NCBI GenBank assembly: GCA_051747385.1
Contig: JBNJGB010000043.1
Span: 1-49,694 of the forward strand
Length of the DNA: 49,694 nt
Source of the DNA: JBNJGB01 sp051747385
GTDB lineage: Bacteria; Myxococcota_A; UBA9042; PHBI01; JACKFB01
Direction of reading: 5' to 3'
Shown here one piece after another: positions 1 to 7,262 of this stretch; within the stretch, counting starts at the first letter, position 1, and each line of letters starts with the position of its first letter. The notes under the pieces are model-generated. The model saw only the letters and a list, made by a program, of their open reading frames with translations. It was not told the origin of the DNA and ran no database searches. Both the position numbers and the translations under genes were made by a program.

Positions 1-269
1 CCCGCCCAGCGGAGCACGAGCACGCCGTCGTCCTCGTCCCGGCCCAGGGAGTACACGTCCCTCCCGCCCGCCGTCGCGCCGCCGCCGCGCACGCCGTTGA
101 CGGCCCGCGCGGGATCGCCGTACGCCTCGACGACCACGCCGGGGGCCTCGATCACCTCGTCCGCGTGCCGGGCGTCGGGGGTTGCCCCGCCGCCGTCGCA
201 GCCCGCGCACGTCCACGCGAGCAGCGCGGCCGCCGCGGCTCGCCCCGTCGCTCCTACCCGTCGTCTCAT
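1..269 (-). CDS. Cell-surface lipoprotein, N-terminal part (runs off left edge)
   Basis: The minus strand is open from an ATG at 267-269 to the window edge, so only the first 89 residues are seen. The product begins with a basic stretch and an Ala/Leu-rich signal peptide ending AWTCAGC, which makes Cys24 the probable lipidated residue. A Cys at the -3 position of the lipobox is unusual. The mature part contains GDPARAVNGVRGGG and DVYSLG. These resemble, from memory, a family of myxobacterial cell-surface proteins that carry 'GPPxGGG...VLSLG' motifs and are found near TonB-type uptake genes. A cobalamin riboswitch lies about 120 bases upstream on the same strand, so expression is probably repressed by B12. 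A role in corrinoid capture is inferred from that control. The gene is real with good confidence, but its function is open. Confidence 0.75.
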   Translation of the reverse strand, partial: MRRRVGATGRAAAAALLAWTCAGCDGGGATPDARHADEVIEAPGVVVEAYGDPARAVNGVRGGGATAGGRDVYSLGRDEDDGVLVLRWA

Positions 270-385
270 CGCCAGTGTCCCCGTGGCCGGTGCTCCGACG
301 GGGCGCGGGGACGGGCGCCGGCCTCTCGGGGACCGTCGACCGCACCCGCCTCCGCCCGAAGCGGTGATGCCGTCTGCTCGGGCGG

Positions 386-516
386 CGCAGTATCCTGGCT
401 CCCGGGTCGTCCTCGCCCGAGCCTTCCCAGCGGCGTGAAGCGCCAGTGGCCCTCTCGGGGTCGTCGCCGGATACAGTTGCGGGGGCAGCGTCGGCCTCGC
501 ACCGACTTCCTGCGCC
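386..516 (-). promoter_or_regulatory. Cobalamin (B12) riboswitch, copy 1
   Basis: Read on the minus strand, the segment has the hallmarks of the cobalamin aptamer in order: GGAAGTCGGTGCGAGGCCGA, then CTGCCCCCGCAACTGTA, the B12-box core GGCCACTGG, GGGAAGG, and the closing GGAGCCAGGATACTG. A hairpin at 346-364 has the arms CCGCTT/AGGCGG around the loop CGGGCGG. It follows the aptamer in the position of an expression-platform P13 stem. Its CGGG can pair with the CCCCCG of the aptamer loop, which would fit a kissing-loop switch acting on translation. The controlled gene is the lipoprotein starting at 269. The aptamer is almost identical to copy 2 at 3263-3392. Confidence 0.96.
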
Positions 517-527
517 GTCCACGCATC

Positions 528-556
528 CGATACCCGGGCCGCCCCGGCGACGTCAA
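528..556 (-). promoter_or_regulatory. Sigma-70-type promoter for riboswitch copy 1
   Basis: On the minus strand TTGACG (551-556) is followed after exactly 17 bases by GTATCG (528-533). The aptamer begins about a dozen bases further on, which is the expected distance from a transcription start. The -35 is good and the -10 is poor. Copy 2 has a promoter in the same relative place. Confidence 0.5.
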
Positions 557-613
557 GACGAACCCGATCGTCACGGGGTGCAGGGCCGCACCGGCGGGTG
601 TACAGTGCCGGCC

Positions 614-1636
614 ATGGACTTCGAAGAAACCATCCGCGAGCTTCGCCCCGGCGGCGGCGGAGGCGGCGGAGGCGGCGGTCGGCGCTCCATCGAGTTCCGC
701 CCGAAGTGGATCGTCTGGATCCTGCTGGCCTCCCTCGTCGCCGCCGTAGCGTTCACCTCCTGGTTCCAGGTGCCCGCGAACAGCGTGGGCATCGTGCTCC
801 GGCTCGGCGAGCACGTCCGCCAGGCCGGCCCCGGCCTGCACGGGAAGCTGCCCCTCGGCATCGAGAAGGTCTACACCGTCCCGGTGGAGGAGCAGCTCAA
901 GGAGGAGTTCGGCTTCCGCACCGTGAAGGCCGGCGTGGACTCGCAGTACGCCGAGGGCGACTTCTCCCAGGAGTCGCTCATGGTCACCGGGGACCTGAAC
1001 GTGGTCGACGTGGACTGGACCGTGCAGTACCGCATCGGCGATCCGGTGAAGTACCTGTTCCGCGTCCGGCACGTACGGGACACCTTCCGCTTCATGACCC
1101 AGGCGGTCATGCGCGAGGTCATCGGCGATCGGACGGTCAACGAGGTGCTCACGGTGGGCCGCACGGAGCTGGCGGTGGCGGTCCAGGAGGATCTCCAGCG
1201 GCTCTCCGACCAGTACGAGATGGGCCTCCGCGTCCGCCAGGTGATCCTCCAGGACATCACCCCGCCCGACCCGGTGAAGCCGAGCTTCAACGAGGTCAAC
1301 GAGGCCCAGCAGGAGCGCGAGAAGCTCATCAACCAGGCCCGGGCGGCCTACAACAAGGAGATCCCGCGGGCGAAGGGCGAGGCGCGGCGGACCATCCAGC
1401 AGGCCGAGGGCTACGCGGTGGATCGCGTGAACCGCTCCGAGGGCGAGGCGGCCCGATTCGGGAGCATCTACGAGGAGTACCGCAGAGCCCCCGAGGTGAC
1501 CCGCACGCGCATGTTCATCGAGACCATGGCCGAGGTGCTCCCGAAGGTGCGCCGGAAGATCGTCGTCGACGAGGGGTCGACCGAGACCATCCCCCTCGTG
1601 CCCTTCTCCCTCGGCGCTCGAGGAGGCTCGCCATGA
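614..1636 (+). CDS. hflK: HflK, membrane protease modulator (SPFH/band 7)
   Basis: HflK forms a membrane-anchored SPFH complex with HflC that restrains the AAA protease FtsH. The 340-residue product has a short cytoplasmic N-terminus with ten consecutive glycines (residues 13-22), as is common in HflK. One transmembrane segment follows at about 31-50, then the band-7 domain (PANSVGIVLRLGEH onward). A charged helical region contains NQARAAYNKEIPRAKGEA. The ATG at 614 is chosen because upstream in-frame sequence lacks HflK-like residues. No Shine-Dalgarno sequence is visible, but TACAGT (601-606) ends seven bases before the ATG, so the mRNA may be leaderless. The stop overlaps the hflC start (ATGA), so the two are translationally coupled. 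Confidence 0.95.
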   Translation: MDFEETIRELRPGGGGGGGGGGRRSIEFRPKWIVWILLASLVAAVAFTSWFQVPANSVGIVLRLGEHVRQAGPGLHGKLPLGIEKVYTVPVEEQLKEEFGFRTVKAGVDSQYAEGDFSQESLMVTGDLNVVDVDWTVQYRIGDPVKYLFRVRHVRDTFRFMTQAVMREVIGDRTVNEVLTVGRTELAVAVQEDLQRLSDQYEMGLRVRQVILQDITPPDPVKPSFNEVNEAQQEREKLINQARAAYNKEIPRAKGEARRTIQQAEGYAVDRVNRSEGEAARFGSIYEEYRRAPEVTRTRMFIETMAEVLPKVRRKIVVDEGSTETIPLVPFSLGARGGSP

Positions 1637-2634
1637 AGAAGCAGATCCTCGCCGCGCTCGGCCTGATACTCCTGGGCGTCGCCATCGCGGCGCTCGTGAG
1701 CGCGGCGTTCGTCGTCGACGAGACGGAGCAGGTCGTGATCACCCAGTTCGGCCGGCCGGTGGGCGAGCCCATCACGGAGCCGGGCCTGAAATTCAAGACG
1801 CCGTTCATCCAGGAGCTCCACGCCTTCGACAAGCGCTTCCTCGAGTGGAACGGAGACGTCAACCAGATCCCCACCAAGGACAAGCGCTTCATCTGGGTCG
1901 ACACCTACGCCCGGTGGCGGATCATCGACCCGCTGCTGTTCTACCAGCGCCTGCGCAACGAGGACGGGGCGCAGTCGCGGCTCGACGACATCATCGACGG
2001 CGAGACCCGGAACGCGGTCGCCAACCACGACCTGCTCCAGCTGGTGCGCTCCTCGAACCGCGAGCCCACCGTCGACCCGATCATCGAGGACGAGAGCGCC
2101 GCCACCCTGGAGCCCGTCGACATCGGCCGCCCCGCGATCATGGAGGGCATGCTCACCAAGGTGTCCAAGCGCACGGCCGACCTGGGCATCGAGGTCATCG
2201 ACGTGCGCTTCAAGCGCATCGACTACAACCAGAACGTGCGCCGGAAGGTCTACGAGCGGATGATCGCCGAGCGACAGCGCATCGCGGAGCTCTACCGCTC
2301 CGAGGGCCAGGGCGAGGCGGCCGAGATCCGCGGCAAGAAGGAGCGCGAGCTCAAGCGCATCGAGAGCGAGGCGTTCGAGGCGGCCCAGGGGATACGCGGC
2401 ACGGCCGACGCCGAGGCGACGGCGATCTACGCGGAGGCCTACTCCGCGGACCCGGCCTTCTACCAGTTCCTCCGCACGATGGAGGCATATCCCCAGGTCC
2501 TCGACGAGGACTCGTGGCTGATCCTCTCCACGCAGACGCCGTTCTTCCGGTTCCTGGAGAGCACCGGCGAGACAGGCGCCCCGGCCGGCGAGCGCTTGGA
2601 GCTTCCGTCGCCCGAACTCGCACCCGCCCGCTGA
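1633..2634 (+). CDS. hflC: HflC, membrane protease modulator (SPFH/band 7)
   Basis: HflC is the partner of HflK in the complex that modulates FtsH. The 333-residue product opens with MKKQILAALGLILLGVAIAA, a single N-terminal membrane anchor. It continues into a band-7 domain (FVVDETEQVVITQFGRPVGE) with the HflC-typical EVIDVRFKRIDYN motif and the YERMIAERQRIAELYRSEG helix near residues 210-230. The C-terminal YQFLRTMEAY and FFRFL also match the family. Its ATG overlaps the hflK stop codon, and an AGGAGGCTCGCC ribosome-binding site lies inside the end of hflK. The length is normal and no defects are seen. Confidence 0.95.
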   Translation: MKKQILAALGLILLGVAIAALVSAAFVVDETEQVVITQFGRPVGEPITEPGLKFKTPFIQELHAFDKRFLEWNGDVNQIPTKDKRFIWVDTYARWRIIDPLLFYQRLRNEDGAQSRLDDIIDGETRNAVANHDLLQLVRSSNREPTVDPIIEDESAATLEPVDIGRPAIMEGMLTKVSKRTADLGIEVIDVRFKRIDYNQNVRRKVYERMIAERQRIAELYRSEGQGEAAEIRGKKERELKRIESEAFEAAQGIRGTADAEATAIYAEAYSADPAFYQFLRTMEAYPQVLDEDSWLILSTQTPFFRFLESTGETGAPAGERLELPSPELAPAR

Positions 2635-2672
2635 CCGGGGCGATCGCGTCTCCCGGCGGACCTCGCCCCTCT

Positions 2673-2704
2673 CAGCCTCATCCGTCGCGGGCAAGATGAG
2701 GCTG
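2673..2704 (+). terminator. Hairpin downstream of hflC, possible terminator
   Basis: CAGCCTCAT (2673-2681) pairs perfectly with ATGAGGCTG (2696-2704) around a 14-base loop, 38 bases after the hflC stop. No T-run follows, so intrinsic termination is uncertain. The right arm is also the left end of the dispersed repeat at 2697-2818. Confidence 0.3.
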
Positions 2705-2818
2705 TCGCTGTACCCTCCTGACGAGGCAGCCGGCTCCGTTTTCGCGGGCGAGACGTCCGCGGTCCCCGGTGACGGGCCCCTTGGACGGCGGGCATCTTGC
2801 CTGTCAATTGGTCACAAG
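2697..2818 (+). repeat. Dispersed repeat family C, copy 1
   Basis: The segment beginning GAGGCTGTCGC and containing GCGGGCGAGACGTCCGCGG, then TCCCCGG and CCTTGGACGGC, is matched in the same order at 36449-36592. The core GACGTCCGCGGTCCCCGG is identical. No reading frame is shared. Together with the two repeats that follow, it fills the 870-base gap between hflC and the next gene. Confidence 0.65.
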
Positions 2819-2957
2819 TCGCCGAGAGCCCACGAAACGTGGTCGTGGGCGTGGAGGTGGTCGGGCTCACCGGGCTCGACGTTTCGCCCCCATCGGGAGT
2901 GGGCTCCGGGCCGGGCCGCCTCGTGCCGCCAGGGCCGACGGATCGGGGAGTGACCGC

Positions 2958-3042
2958 CGCGGACGGCGGTTGTACTGCATCTTCCCCATGTCCTCCGCGG
3001 CTTTGCGGCTTGGCGCCTTGGCGCGAGCCCTTCGGTGCTGGG
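2958..3042 (+). repeat. Dispersed repeat family B, copy 1
   Basis: GCGGACGGCGGT, TTCCCC, CTCCG, then TTTGCGGCTTGGCGCCTTGG and CGCGAGCCC appear in the same order and spacing at 13429-13508. Shorter relatives occur at 8699-8735 and at 13150-13185. The internal GGCGCCTTGGCGCGAG is partly self-complementary. It is not coding in any convincing frame. Confidence 0.6.
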
Positions 3043-3202
3043 GAGATGTGTATGATCGACAGGTACGGCGCCCGGCGCCGGATCGCACCCGCTCGGAAAC
3101 GATGAATATTGCGCGTCTGAGAGCAGGCAAGGGCAAGGGCAAGGGCAAGGGCAAGGGCAAGGGCAAGGGCAAAGGAGGGCGGTCGACTTTGCGACCGCCC
3201 GG
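3042..3202 (+). mobile_element. MITE-like element with (GGGCAA)n array, copy 1, left end lost
   Basis: This copy carries GGCGCCGGAT and GCACCCGCTCGGA, then GCGCGTCTGAGAGCAGGCAA. Seven exact GGGCAA units follow at 3131-3172. The element ends in the hairpin GGGCGGTCG (3177-3185) / CGACCGCCC (3192-3200), which contains the terminal CGACTTTGCGA. The other terminal repeat, present in copies 2 and 3, is absent here, and family B repeat sequence is found in its place. I read it as a truncated copy. Confidence 0.75.
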
Positions 3203-3221
3203 GCCCGCTGACCCCGACCGG

Positions 3222-3250
3222 TTGACAGCGTGCGGCGGGGCGACTAAGCA
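3222..3250 (+). promoter_or_regulatory. Sigma-70-type promoter for riboswitch copy 2
   Basis: A perfect -35 TTGACA (3222-3227) is followed after exactly 17 bases by TAAGCA (3245-3250). The cobalamin aptamer starts about 13 bases downstream of the -10. Confidence 0.65.
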
Positions 3251-3262
3251 CGCCCCACCCGC

Positions 3263-3392
3263 AGGGGACAGGAAGCCGGTGCGAGGCCGGCGCTGCCCCC
3301 GCAACTGTATCCGGTGACGACCCCGAAGGGGCCACTGGCGCTCCGGCGCTGGGAAGGCTCGGGGGAGGACGATCCGGGAGCCAGGATACTGA
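3263..3392 (+). promoter_or_regulatory. Cobalamin (B12) riboswitch, copy 2
   Basis: The aptamer reads AGGAAGCCGGTGCGAGGCCG, GCTGCCCCCGCAACTGTA, GGCCACTGGCGCTCC, CTGGGAAGGCTCG and GGAGCCAGGATACTG, all standard cobalamin-riboswitch elements. A following hairpin at 3418-3436 (CCGCTT/AAGCGG, loop CGGGCGG) matches the one after copy 1. Its loop can pair with the aptamer's CCCCCG. The gene under control is the small lipoprotein at 3508. Binding of adenosyl- or hydroxocobalamin would be expected to lower its expression. Confidence 0.97.
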
Positions 3393-3507
3393 CCTCCTGA
3401 CGGGTGTATGGAACCTGCCGCTTCGGGCGGAAGCGGGCGGGCCGTCCCGTCGTGTCGATCGGACGTCCTCTGCTCTCCCCCGGCGGCCAGACAGAGGAGA
3501 CGACCCG

Positions 3508-3954
3508 ATGCGACGAACCACCCTTCTGCCCCTCGCATGGCTCGCGGCCATCACGCTCGCCCTGGCTCCGTCCGGGTGCGACGACGACACGTCCGGCGGG
3601 GGTCCGGGCGAGGCCGACGGCGTCGAGGTGGCCGGCACCTGGGACACGGACTACGACACGACCCTCGCCATCACGGCCGACGCGTGGGGCGAGCAGGTCC
3701 TCGCAGGCTACGACAACGCGATCAACGTGGCGGTGACGCAGAACCCCGCCGACGCGGAATTCGACCCGGAGAAGTTCAACCGCCTGGTCTGGACGGAGCC
3801 GGCGGCCGACGGCGCCTTCTGGTACTGCACCGTGGACTTCGGCCTGGACACGGAGCAGGCCGCCTGGGACTCGGAGGCCACGGCCGACGACTCCGATCCG
3901 GCCAACGGCGGATGCGGCGGCTTCCCGTGGACGGAGATGACGCCCGCAGAGTGA
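3508..3954 (+). CDS. Small B12-riboswitch-controlled lipoprotein
   Basis: The 148-residue product has a signal peptide ending LALAPSGC, so Cys24 is the probable lipidation site. A short acidic/Gly linker follows, then a compact domain starting GTWDTDYDTTLAIT and ending WYCTVDFGLDT and GGCGGFPWTEM. I recall small deltaproteobacterial lipoproteins with the same 'GxW...YC...A...GCxGFxWT' pattern. Their function is unknown to me. GAGGAG lies nine bases before the ATG. Two features bear on its role: it stands alone behind a canonical B12 riboswitch, and its nearest partner is the other riboswitch-controlled lipoprotein at the left edge. A part in corrinoid binding at the outer membrane is a guess from that control only. 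Confidence 0.85.
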   Translation: MRRTTLLPLAWLAAITLALAPSGCDDDTSGGGPGEADGVEVAGTWDTDYDTTLAITADAWGEQVLAGYDNAINVAVTQNPADAEFDPEKFNRLVWTEPAADGAFWYCTVDFGLDTEQAAWDSEATADDSDPANGGCGGFPWTEMTPAE

Positions 3955-3965
3955 CGGCCCTCCGG

Positions 3966-3996
3966 GCGTCCGACCGGTTCCCCGCCGGTCGGACGC
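3966..3996 (+). terminator. Perfect 12-bp hairpin after the lipoprotein gene
   Basis: GCGTCCGACCGG (3966-3977) pairs without mismatch to CCGGTCGGACGC (3985-3996) around a 7-base loop, 11 bases after the stop codon. There is no T-run, as is common for hairpin terminators in GC-rich genomes. It sits between converging genes and could serve both. Confidence 0.6.
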
Positions 3997-4101
3997 TCGG
4001 CGTGTCGCCCCGCTCGGGCGTGGATGGGAGACGAAGAGGATCGACCCGGCGCCGCCCGGCGAATCGAGCCCGGGCGGCGCGGATTGGACGGCTACGCGGG
4101 G

Positions 4102-4338
4102 TCAGGCGCCGTCGTGGAGCATGGGGTCGAGCATCCGCTCGACGGCCATGGTGTGGCTGCACGCGCCGTGCGTGTGGAAGAACTCGCAGTCACACTCGAA
4201 GCCGCCCCCGTTGAACGAGACGGCGTGGTCGTGGTGGCTGCCGCGGAACTTGATCGAGAAGGAGTCGAAGGTGAAGCGATCGCGCTCGCTCGCGTACTGC
4301 CGCGCCTTCTCCACCTTCCGCATCATCGAGCAGTCCAT
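4102..4338 (-). CDS. Small SWIM zinc-finger protein
   Basis: This 78-residue protein begins MDCSMMRKVEKARQYASERD and has a central FSIKFRGSHHDHAVSFNGG strand region. It ends with a SWIM-type zinc site, FECDCEFFHTHGACSHTMA, in which CxC is followed eight residues later by CxH. SWIM fingers bind DNA or proteins. Stand-alone proteins of this size and pattern occur in several bacterial phyla, with no assigned role that I know. AGGAG precedes the ATG by eight bases. It converges on the B12-controlled lipoprotein gene. About 290 bases upstream (4339-4625) hold no gene that I can support. Confidence 0.85.
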   Translation of the reverse strand: MDCSMMRKVEKARQYASERDRFTFDSFSIKFRGSHHDHAVSFNGGGFECDCEFFHTHGACSHTMAVERMLDPMLHDGA

Positions 4339-4625
4339 TGGCTGGTCTCCTTGCAGGGCCGTGGAGACGCCGACGCCGTGCCAGTCCTCCCTGAAAGGGC
4401 CTGACCAAGGCCGCCATGAACCGCTGTGAGCACCATGTCCACGACACCCACCGGGCCGGTGCAGGCGACCTTCGCGCCGGCTGGTTGTCGCACGTCCGGA
4501 GGATACGAACCCGCGCTCGTCACTGACAAGCCAGAACGGACATAACCTCCGGACAACACCCGATGCTCGGCGTGTCGTGGGGCATTGTCGGGTTTCATCG
4601 CCCCGGGGGCGACACCGGGGCGGCC

Positions 4626-4922
4626 TCAGAGCTCTCCCCAGTGGAAGATCTCCCGATCGACGTCCATCCTCTCGGCGACGTACAGCTCGTCCATGAACCG
4701 GAGGATCTTGTCGAGGGTCGACTCGAGGACCCGACCGTCGCTGCCCACCAGCGCGAAGCCTATCCGGGCGCGCCCGTGCACGTCCTGGTCCGCCACCTCG
4801 CCGATGGAGACCTTGAACCGGGCGCGAACCCGGTCGACGAGCTTCCGGACGATCTTGCGCTTCACCTTGAGGCTGCCGACCTCGTAGAGCGCGAACTCGA
4901 CCTCGCAGAGGGCCACGACCAT
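4626..4922 (-). CDS. DUF503 / YlxP-like protein
   Basis: The 98-residue protein matches the DUF503 pattern: MVVALCEVEFALYEVGSLKVKRKIVRKLVDR-type strand-helix opening, then RARFKVSIGEVADQDV, a RARIGFALVGSD strand, and a closing helix LDKILRFMDELY. YlxP proteins are often encoded near infB and rbfA and have been linked to ribosome assembly, but no such genes are adjacent here. No clear ribosome-binding site precedes the ATG. The secreted-protein gene ends only about 50 bases upstream, so the two may be co-transcribed. Confidence 0.88.
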   Translation of the reverse strand: MVVALCEVEFALYEVGSLKVKRKIVRKLVDRVRARFKVSIGEVADQDVHGRARIGFALVGSDGRVLESTLDKILRFMDELYVAERMDVDREIFHWGEL

Positions 4923-4974
4923 GAGGCCAGGGTGCGGCCGGGCTTCCGGGGCGTCAAGCTGGCCCGCAGGGCCC

Positions 4975-5436
4975 TCAGAAGTCGGCGATGGCCGTGAGCG
5001 AGACGCCGTTCCAGTTCGGCCTGCACCGGATGCGCGTCGACTCGGAGACGCTGCTCCCGCGCGTGAACAGGCGGAAGACGTTGCGGGCGGTGCCGTCCGA
5101 CTCCATGCCGAACAGCTCGAGGACCCCCTCCGGACGCAGGCGGAGGTCGTACTCCGGGTCCACGTAGTCGTCGTGCACGCCCAGCACCGTGGTCGGGCCG
5201 ACCGCGCGTACCAGGCCCAGGTGCGGCTCGTCCGGCGCGTGGTGGAAGTGCTCCACCGGCGGGAGGAAGCTCGTGCGGAGCTGCAGCGATCCGGCGACCC
5301 AGCCGAGGAGTCGCAGGGGACACAGCGACTGGACGCGTGTGCCGGCCGCGGCCCGACAGGGCAGCGCGATCGTCAGTCCCATCCACAGGACCAGCAGACA
5401 GATCGGCGTGAGCTTGCAGCGAGCGCGTCCGGTCAT
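4975..5436 (-). CDS. Secreted hypothetical protein
   Basis: A 153-residue product begins with a cationic start and the hydrophobic stretch ICLLVLWMGLTIALPCRAAA, a good Sec signal peptide with cleavage near residue 30. No lipobox fits. The mature part is about 120 residues, contains paired histidines (VEHFHHAPDEPH) and ends with an NWNGVSLTAIADF strand. I do not recognise a family. GGGAGG lies close to the ATG (GAGGGAGGCCCGATG), which supports the start. It lies between DUF503 and the aldehyde dehydrogenase on the same strand, about 120 bases after the latter. Confidence 0.7.
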   Translation of the reverse strand: MTGRARCKLTPICLLVLWMGLTIALPCRAAAGTRVQSLCPLRLLGWVAGSLQLRTSFLPPVEHFHHAPDEPHLGLVRAVGPTTVLGVHDDYVDPEYDLRLRPEGVLELFGMESDGTARNVFRLFTRGSSVSESTRIRCRPNWNGVSLTAIADF

Positions 5437-5556
5437 CGGGCCTCCCTCTCGAGTGGCACTATGCAGGAAACTGCACCCCCGATGAAAGGGGCAGGCCCGT
5501 TGCCGGCTCGCTGCGGAGGAGGCTCGCGCGCGTCTCGTCAGGCTGCGGCGTCGCCG

Positions 5557-6939
5557 TCAGTCCGCCTTGACGCGCTTCGGGCCCATCCAGACCGCCTGCC
5601 GGTTCACGAACTCCAGGATGCCGTCCGGCCCCAGCTCCCGGCCGTATCCCGAGTCCTTGATGCCGCCGGTGGGCAGGCGCGGGTCGGTCTTGGACAGACC
5701 GTTGATGGCCACCTGCCCCGCCGCGATGCGCGCCGCCACGCGCCGGGCCCGCTCCGTGTCGCGGGTGAACACGCTGCTCCCCAGGCCGTAGGGCGTGTCG
5801 TTGGCCAGGGCGATCATCTCCCCCTCGTCCCGAGCGCGGACGACCGCGGCGACCGGGCCGAAGGTCTCCTCCCGGAAGGCGGTCATCTCCGGGGTGACGT
5901 CGCTGAGGAGCGTCACGGGGTAGAAGCAGCCCGGGCCCTCGGGGAGCTCGCCGCCCATGCGGCACGCGGCGCCCTGCTCGATGCTCTCGCGCACCTGCCT
6001 GTGGAGATCGTCGCGCAGGTCCTTCCGGGCCATGGGGCCCACGTCCGTCTGCTCGTCGGCCGGATCCCCCAGCTTCAGGGCCTTCAGCTCGCCCTCGAGG
6101 AGCTCCACGAAGCGGTCGTACGCGGCCTCCTCGACGATCATCCGCTTGGCGGCGATGCACGACTGCCCCGCGTTGATGATGCGGGCGGTCTTGCCGATGC
6201 GGGCCGCCGCCTCCAGGTCGGCGTCCGCGAACACCAGGAAGGGATCGGACCCGCCGAGCTCCATGACCGACGGCTTGAGGGCCGAGGCCGCCTGGCTCCC
6301 GACCATGGCGCCCGCGTACGCGGAGCCGGTCAGCGACACGCCGGCGATCCGGCGGTCCTTGATGACCGGCTCGGCGCGATCCGAGCCGATGTACAGCACG
6401 TCGAAGACACCGGGCGGATAGCCGGCCTCCTCGAAGAGATCCCGGATGGCCCGCGCGCAGCCCGGGACGTGCCGATCGTGCTTCAGAAGGCAGGTGTTGC
6501 CCGCCATCAGCGCCGGCGCGGCGTATCGGAAGGCCAGCCAGAACGGCGAGTTCCACGGCATGATGCCCAGGATGACCCCGAGGGGCTGGTACTGGACCCA
6601 GCTCTGCGTGGCGTCGGAGGCGAGCTCGACGGGCGCCAGGTACTCCTCCGCGTGCTCCGCGTAGTGCTCGCTGACCCACGCGCACTTGCCCACCTCGCCC
6701 CGGGCCTCCTTGATCGGCTTGCCCATCTCCTCCGTCATCAGAGGCGCCAGCTCCTCTACACGGTCCCGCATCAGACGCGCCACCGCGCGCATGAGGTCGG
6801 CCCGCTCGGCGATGGTCCGCCGCCCCCATGACCCGAAGGCCTCGTCCGCGGCCTGCAGCTTCCGCTCGACCGTGGCCTCGTCGTCCTCCGGGATCTCGCG
6901 CACGACCTCGTCGGTGACCGGACTGATGGCTCTCGGCAT
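5557..6939 (-). CDS. NAD(P)-dependent aldehyde dehydrogenase, succinate-semialdehyde type
   Basis: The 460-residue protein is a full-length aldehyde dehydrogenase, which oxidises an aldehyde to its acid with NAD(P)+. Catalytic residues are all visible: Asn130 in MPWNSPFW, Gly205 in the nucleotide-binding SLTGSAYAG, Glu227 in MELGGSDP, and the nucleophile Cys261 in NAGQSCIAAKR. The opening (MPRAISPVTDEVV) and the GGIKDSGYGRELG C-terminus are closest to the compact succinate-semialdehyde dehydrogenases of the GabD/Sad group, so that substrate is likely but not proven. GGGAGGAG precedes the ATG at ideal spacing. No gab or glutamate-decarboxylase genes are near, so the pathway context is missing. 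Confidence 0.92.
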   Translation of the reverse strand: MPRAISPVTDEVVREIPEDDEATVERKLQAADEAFGSWGRRTIAERADLMRAVARLMRDRVEELAPLMTEEMGKPIKEARGEVGKCAWVSEHYAEHAEEYLAPVELASDATQSWVQYQPLGVILGIMPWNSPFWLAFRYAAPALMAGNTCLLKHDRHVPGCARAIRDLFEEAGYPPGVFDVLYIGSDRAEPVIKDRRIAGVSLTGSAYAGAMVGSQAASALKPSVMELGGSDPFLVFADADLEAAARIGKTARIINAGQSCIAAKRMIVEEAAYDRFVELLEGELKALKLGDPADEQTDVGPMARKDLRDDLHRQVRESIEQGAACRMGGELPEGPGCFYPVTLLSDVTPEMTAFREETFGPVAAVVRARDEGEMIALANDTPYGLGSSVFTRDTERARRVAARIAAGQVAINGLSKTDPRLPTGGIKDSGYGRELGPDGILEFVNRQAVWMGPKRVKAD

Positions 6940-7262
6940 GGGCTCCTCCCGCTGTCCGTGTGGGGTGTCCTCCCAGTCTAGGCCTCGACGCGGACCTGCG
7001 ACAAACGGGCCTCCCGGCGCGCGCGCAGGGTCAGCGCAGGGTCAGGCAGCGCGGGCCCGAGACGGCGCCGGACGAAACGCTCGTGATTTTCCGCCTTGAC
7101 GCACCCAAAGGCCCGCGCTAGCTTCCGCGGCCCCAACGTCGGGTGGCCCCGAGCGACGCCCTCGGCGGGGAGACCGGCGGCGCCGGATGCCGCTGAAAGA
7201 CCTTGACAACACTGGGATTCCGAATCCACACTCACGCGCACGCTTCGCCCGAAGCGAGCTAT
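6940..7262. other. Divergent intergenic region
   Basis: These 323 bases separate the aldehyde dehydrogenase from tRNA-Val. Two rightward promoter-like sites are visible (7096-7124, and TTGACA at 7203-7208 with a weak -10). I see no coding frame, no repeat and no riboswitch. Confidence 0.6.
7096..7124 (+). promoter_or_regulatory. Sigma-70-type promoter upstream of tRNA-Val / rpmI block
   Basis: TTGACG (7096-7101), a 17-base spacer, then TAGCTT (7119-7124). A second perfect TTGACA at 7203-7208 lies 54 bases before the tRNA but has only a poor -10. Either could drive the tRNA and ribosomal-protein block. Confidence 0.5.

Noticed and set aside
446..613. N-terminal extension of HflK upstream of 614
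   Set aside because: It would be translated from the complement of the B12 riboswitch and its promoter, and it lacks HflK features.
3131..3172. Lys-Gly repeat peptide encoded by (GGGCAA)n
   Set aside because: All three arrays lie in intergenic mobile elements. The frames through them lack starts, ribosome sites and conservation.
4323..4598. Minus-strand frame of 91 codons upstream of the SWIM gene
   Set aside because: It has no ribosome site, no recognisable sequence, and overlaps the SWIM gene start. I treat it as chance.
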